64,000 bases of DNA from Miltoncostaea oceani. GTDB lineage: Bacteria; Actinomycetota; Thermoleophilia; Miltoncostaeales; Miltoncostaeaceae. The DNA is taken from contig NZ_CP064356.1 in NCBI RefSeq assembly GCF_018141545.1, positions 434,001-498,000 of the forward strand, written 5' to 3'. Below the pieces are notes generated by a model. The model did not search any database. It saw only the letters and a program-made list of their open reading frames with translations, and was not told where the DNA came from. Positions 60,838 through 64,000 of this stretch are shown here, piece after piece. How positions within the stretch are numbered: position 1 is the stretch's first letter; each line of letters starts with the position of its first letter. The translations under genes were made by a program, and so were the position numbers.

Positions 60838-61824
60838 TCACGACCGGTCCGCCCGCGGGTCGAGGGCGTCGCGCAGTCCGTCGCCCAGGAGGTTGAACGC
60901 GAGGACCGAGACGAGGAGGAAGAGGCCGGGGAAGAGCCACAGCCACCACACCACGTCGAAGTTCTCGAGCGAGTCGCTGACCATGTTCCCCCAGGAGGGC
61001 GTCTCGTCGGGGACGCCCAGGCCGAGGAACGAGAGGTAGGCCTCGAAGAGGATGTTGCTGGGGATCAGCAGCGACGCGTAGACGATGATCGGGGAGATCA
61101 GGTTGGGCAGGATCTCCCGGAACATGATCCGCAGGTCGCCGGCGCCGAGCGAGCGGCTCGCCTCGACGAACTCGCGCTCGCGGAGGGACAGGGTGTTGCC
61201 GCGGACGAGCCGCGCCACGTAGGGCCAGGTGAACAGCGAGATGATCAGGATCACCAGGCCCATCCCCGGCTTGATCGTCCCGAAGAAGCAGCCCTCCTTG
61301 GAGGTGCTGCACGCGGCGACGATGCCGATCGCGAAGAGCAGCAGCGGGACCGAGAGGATGATGTCGGTCGTCCGCGAGATGAACGTGTCGAGCGCGCCGC
61401 CGTAGTAGCCGGCGATGACGCCGAGGACGATCCCGACGACCACGGCGATCAGCGTGGCGACGACGCCGACGAGCAGCGACACCCGGGTGCCGTAGATCGT
61501 CCGCACGAAGACGTCGCGGCCGCTGTTGTCGGCCCCGAACCAGAAGCTCGAGGTCGGGCCCTCGGGGATCCCGAAGACGTCGGTCGTCTCGCGCTGGAAG
61601 AGCTCGTTGGGCCCGTGGCCCACGAGGGCGGCGAACGCCGGCGCGAAGATCGCGAGGAGGACGAGCAGCAGGATCACCGCGAGGCCGGCGAGCGCGAACC
61701 TGTCCTGCCGGAACCGCATCCAGAAGAGCTGGGAGGGCGACCGCCCGACGATCGAGGCCGACTCGGTCGCCTCGGGCGGGGGCGCGTCGGGCGCGCCCGC
61801 GGTCTCGGCCGCCGTGGTGCTCAC
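60838..61824 (-). CDS. oppC: ABC transporter permease OppC-like
   Basis: A 328-residue permease with a cytoplasmic N-terminus of about 45 residues containing RSPSQLFWMRFRQDRFALAGL, six membrane segments, the loop FGADNSGRDVFVRTIYGTRVSLLVGV typical of OppC/DppC, and the coupling helix REREFVEASRSLGAGDLRIMFREILPNLISPI. First gene of the operon, which is unusual since oppA normally leads. GTG start; a 97-base gap follows before oppA. Confidence 0.94.
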   Translation of the reverse strand: MSTTAAETAGAPDAPPPEATESASIVGRSPSQLFWMRFRQDRFALAGLAVILLLVLLAIFAPAFAALVGHGPNELFQRETTDVFGIPEGPTSSFWFGADNSGRDVFVRTIYGTRVSLLVGVVATLIAVVVGIVLGVIAGYYGGALDTFISRTTDIILSVPLLLFAIGIVAACSTSKEGCFFGTIKPGMGLVILIISLFTWPYVARLVRGNTLSLREREFVEASRSLGAGDLRIMFREILPNLISPIIVYASLLIPSNILFEAYLSFLGLGVPDETPSWGNMVSDSLENFDVVWWLWLFPGLFLLVSVLAFNLLGDGLRDALDPRADRS

Positions 61825-61908
61825 CGGCGGGCGTCCGCCCTCGAGGTCACGGCGGTCCCGCCGTGAGAGCGGGGTGTGTGGGCGGTGTCGGGCTCATGGG
61901 AAGGCGGC

Positions 61909-61972
61909 ACCATACCCCCCTCGTGGCGAACTTCACATGGCCCCCGTGCACATTGTGATCCGGATAAATCCG
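61909..61972 (-). promoter_or_regulatory. opp operon promoter with two small palindromes
   Basis: TATGGT on the minus strand (61909-61914) is a good -10, about 85 bases before oppC. Upstream of it, in the most A/T-rich stretch of the window, are CACATTGTG (61949-61957) and CGGATAAATCCG (61961-61972), both inverted repeats, in the place where regulators of transport operons often bind. The rest of 61825-62002 shows nothing gene-like. Confidence 0.45.
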
Positions 61973-62002
61973 CTGCTTTTCGCGACTTTGGCCGGGACCG
62001 GC

Positions 62003-62233
62003 CTAGCCATGCGGCCTCCGGCGTCGGGTCACAACATAGATCGTGACGATCAGCACGATCAACCCCACCAGGGTCCCCCATCGCACCGCGCCGGGGCGCT
62101 CGTCGCTCAGCAGGGTGATGACCCCGGCGCCCACGATGAGCGCTCCCGTCGCGAGCTGGAGCCGCCGGAACGGCCCCGGATCGGGCAGCGGGGGGCGGTC
62201 GTCGTCGCGGGGCGTCCCCGGGTCGCCGGTCAC
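62003..62233 (-). CDS. small two-pass membrane protein
   Basis: A 76-residue protein: a polar proline-rich N-terminus (PRDDDRPPLPDPGPFRRLQ), hydrophobic segments LATGALIVGAGVITLLS and WGTLVGLIVLIVTIYVV, and a basic tail RRRRPHG. Function unknown. GTG start overlapping the upstream gene by GTGA, and the two proteins look alike in layout. Confidence 0.65.
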   Translation of the reverse strand: MTGDPGTPRDDDRPPLPDPGPFRRLQLATGALIVGAGVITLLSDERPGAVRWGTLVGLIVLIVTIYVVTRRRRPHG

Positions 62234-62517
62234 CCGTCGTCCTCGGGGAAGGCGTCGCGCAGCATCCGCTCGCGCCGCCGCGCGGTGAGCACCATCGCGC
62301 CGAGGACGACGACGACGCCGATGATCGCCCCCCACGGCAGGTCGTCCGCCGTCCCCGTGGCGAACGCGACGACCACCACGACGACCACGACGAGCGCGCC
62401 GACGGAGGCGATCGTGGTGACCGGGCCGCGCGCCGCCCACCGTGGCGTCCGGGGCCGTGCGGGCGGGGGCTCGCCGGGTGGGCGCGGCGGCGGGCGACGA
62501 CGGTTCGGGGTCTCCAT
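62230..62517 (-). CDS. small two-pass membrane protein
   Basis: A 95-residue protein with a Pro/Arg-rich N-terminus, two hydrophobic segments (TIASVGALVVVVVVVVAFATG and WGAIIGVVVVLGAMVLTA) and a charged tail RRRERMLRDAFPEDDG. No family known. TAGCCT lies 6 bases before its ATG, so the mRNA is probably leaderless. Confidence 0.65.
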   Translation of the reverse strand: METPNRRRPPPRPPGEPPPARPRTPRWAARGPVTTIASVGALVVVVVVVVAFATGTADDLPWGAIIGVVVVLGAMVLTARRRERMLRDAFPEDDG

Positions 62518-62523
62518 GTGCGG

Positions 62524-62529
62524 AGGCTA
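62524..62529 (-). promoter_or_regulatory. -10 box TAGCCT, leaderless start
   Basis: TAGCCT, six bases (CCGCAC), then ATG at 62517. The remaining bases up to 62640 hold only the leader of the chemoreceptor gene, with an AAGGGG ribosome site. Confidence 0.45.
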
Positions 62530-62640
62530 GCGACGCGGCGTCGCGGGGCGCGCCGGCCCGCCCGTGCCTTTCATTCAAGCCGGGTCACGTTATTCCGATG
62601 ACACGGGGGTAACCTCCACTCTCCCTCAAGGGGCACACTC

Positions 62641-63816
62641 ATGCGCATCGCCTCGTCACGGCGTGGCAGCGACGTCCTCGGCCAGGTGGCCGACCGGCTC
62701 GACAGCCTCAACTCCCGGTGTGCCGCCGAGCTCGTCGCCGGCCTGCAGGCGATGGAGACCGGCGACCTGACCCGCCGCGTCACCCCGGTCACGACCCTCG
62801 TCGACGACCGCTCCGGCGACCCCGCCGTCGACGCGGTGGTCGAGCGGATCAACGCCCTGATCCTGAACGTCCAGTCCGCCGTCGGCGCCTACAACACCGT
62901 CTCGGCGGACTACGCCGCGGCCCTGGGCGACGCCTCGAGCCTGAAGCCGCTGCAGGCGCGCCTCGACTCGCTCACCGACAACTGCCTCGCCGGCCTCACG
63001 GAGGGCCTGTCGAAGCTGGCCTCCGGGGACCTCACGCACGTCGTCACCCCGGTGACCACCCCCGTGTCGGCGGCCCCCGGCGCGGAGCTCGGCACCCTCG
63101 CCTCCACCTTCAACGTCACTCTCGAGCGGATGCAGAGCTCGATCGAGGACTACAACCGGATGCGCGGCGAGCTCGGCACCGTCATCGACGAGATCCGCGG
63201 AATGGCGGGCAGCCTCGCCGCCGCGTCGCAGGAGATGTCCGCGACCGCCGAGGAGACGGGGTCGTCGGTCGACGGCATCGCCCAGCTGATGGTGGGCGTC
63301 GCCGAGGGCGCCGGCCGCCAGGACCAGATGATCGAGACGGCCGCCCGCGTCGGCGACGAGGCGGTGTCCCTGGCCTCCGAGGCCCGCGACGTGGCCGAGC
63401 GGGGCGTGCGCCTGACGGTCGAGATCGCCTCGATCGCCGACCAGACGAACCTCCTCGCCCTGAACGCCGCCATCGAGGCCGCCCGCGCCGGCGAGCAGGG
63501 CCGCGGCTTCGCCGTGGTCGCCGACGAGGTCCGCAAGCTCGCCGAGTCGGCGTCCGCGGCGTCCGAGCAGACGCGCGCGGCGTTCAGCGAGCTGGCCGGC
63601 AGCATCGAGCGCACCTCCGGGTGCGTGGACCAGCTCGCCGGTGCGACCCGCGAGGTCTCGGCCGTCACGCGCGAGACGCGGGCGACCGCCGAGCAGGTCT
63701 CCACGGCGACCCGCGAGACGAGCGCGGCCAGCCAGGAGGTCGCGGCCTCGAGCGAGCAGCTCGCCCGGACCGCCGAGCGGCTCGCCGAGTCGGTCGGGCG
63801 CTTCCAGGTCGGCTGA
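62641..63816 (+). CDS. soluble methyl-accepting chemotaxis-like protein with repeated HAMP-like modules
   Basis: A 391-residue cytoplasmic protein without signal peptide or membrane segment. Two similar modules occur at about 14-60 and 98-150: [33 protein letters not shown] and [35 protein letters not shown], each with the GDLT core of HAMP domains; a third coiled segment follows ([18 protein letters not shown]). The rest is a chemoreceptor signalling hairpin, tip at [41 protein letters not shown] (about 262-302). It may signal to CheA from the cytoplasm. No che genes are nearby. Confidence 0.88.
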   Translation: MRIASSRRGSDVLGQVADRLDSLNSRCAAELVAGLQAMETGDLTRRVTPVTTLVDDRSGDPAVDAVVERINALILNVQSAVGAYNTVSADYAAALGDASSLKPLQARLDSLTDNCLAGLTEGLSKLASGDLTHVVTPVTTPVSAAPGAELGTLASTFNVTLERMQSSIEDYNRMRGELGTVIDEIRGMAGSLAAASQEMSATAEETGSSVDGIAQLMVGVAEGAGRQDQMIETAARVGDEAVSLASEARDVAERGVRLTVEIASIADQTNLLALNAAIEAARAGEQGRGFAVVADEVRKLAESASAASEQTRAAFSELAGSIERTSGCVDQLAGATREVSAVTRETRATAEQVSTATRETSAASQEVAASSEQLARTAERLAESVGRFQVG

Positions 63817-63824
63817 ACCGGCAC

Positions 63825-63865
63825 GCCGGGCCGGGCGCCCCCCCTCCCGGGGCGCCCGGCCCGGC
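63825..63865 (+). terminator. 17-bp GC stem-loop after the chemoreceptor gene
   Basis: Bases 63825-63841 pair perfectly with 63849-63865 around a seven-base loop (CCCTCCC), eight bases after the stop codon. No T-run follows. Confidence 0.75.
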
Positions 63866-63929
63866 GGGTGCCGTCCCCGGTGCCCGATGGTCTGCCCGGA
63901 AGGGCCTGCCCGGCCGCGACGGCCGGGGG

Positions 63930-63935
63930 TACGAT
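63930..63935 (+). promoter_or_regulatory. -10 box TACGAT before the last gene
   Basis: TACGAT followed by 10 bases and the ATG at 63946; GGGAG between them could also act as a ribosome site. Confidence 0.4.
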
Positions 63936-63945
63936 CGGCCGGGAG

Positions 63946-64000
63946 ATGACCGTCCCGCCCGCAGGGCGCACGCGCATCGGCGCGTGGCCCGGACGCGTGG
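63946..64000 (+). CDS. start of an unidentified gene (partial)
   Basis: ATG followed by 18 codons (MTVPPAGRTRIGAWPGRV) before the window ends. A promoter-like box lies 10 bases upstream and a strong terminator closes the gene before it, so this is the likely start of a new unit. Too short for any assignment. Confidence 0.45.
   Translation, partial: MTVPPAGRTRIGAWPGRV

Overview
The window is one continuous stretch of a very GC-rich bacterial chromosome (clearly above 70 percent G+C by eye, with nearly every third codon position G or C). The gene content fits a free-living actinobacterium: a Mec/CysO/CysM cysteine pathway, DUF427, DUF1385, ThyX, FabI, a C-terminally Fe-S-stapled helicase-nuclease and many 4-nt gene overlaps. 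The mix of families resembles the deep-branching Thermoleophilia, but that placement is inference only. No insertion sequence, prophage, CRISPR array, rRNA or tRNA was found. Coding density is near-total and no gene-free stretch exceeds 230 bases.

Layout. 1-5.7 kb: the end of clpP, a molybdopterin oxidoreductase with a small membrane partner, a kelch lipoprotein, and a YihY / inositol-phosphatase-like / DUF1015 operon. 5.8-11.3 kb: an AdnB-like helicase-nuclease coupled to a YhaM-type exonuclease, then a secreted VWA protein. 11.5-18.3 kb (minus): YchF and a chain of overlapping genes (methylmalonyl-CoA epimerase, nicotinate phosphoribosyltransferase, YcnI copper protein, SRPBCC, DUF1385, RidA, tandem-domain ThyX). 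18.3-25.7 kb: a subtilase with a broken C-terminal frame, DUF427, YqeY, RarA, an MFS exporter and small proteins.

25.8-29.5 kb: a sulfur-carrier cysteine operon (rhodanese-E1 fusion, CysO with a GGAA tail, CysM, JAMM protease) behind a 14-bp palindrome. 29.5-40.8 kb: NYN/LOTUS protein, citrate synthase, MarR, SHOCT protein, SixA, malate synthase, CopC-CopD fusion, FabI, a phosphodiesterase and a membrane protein. 40.8-43.7 kb: ilvD and an epimerase.

43.7-55.7 kb: a glycerol and dihydroxyacetone operon read leftward as glpF, dhaK, dhaL, glpK, glpA, glpB, glpC and a DhaM-HPr-EI triple fusion, directly downstream of pgsA and plsY, which also use glycerol 3-phosphate. The parts form a whole: glycerol enters by GlpF, is phosphorylated by GlpK, oxidised by GlpABC, and dihydroxyacetone is phosphorylated by DhaKL with phosphate relayed from PEP by the fusion protein. 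55.7-61.9 kb: a dipeptide/oligopeptide ABC importer operon. 62-64 kb: two small membrane proteins, a soluble chemoreceptor with repeated HAMP-like modules, and the start of an unidentified gene.

Two expression features recur. Many genes start 6-10 nt after a TAnnnT box and so look leaderless, and in several places the TAG stop codon of one gene supplies the first bases of the next gene's box. Inside operons almost every junction is an ATGA, GTGA or TGATG overlap; one (glpK-glpA) has the same geometry but an ATA codon in place of the start.
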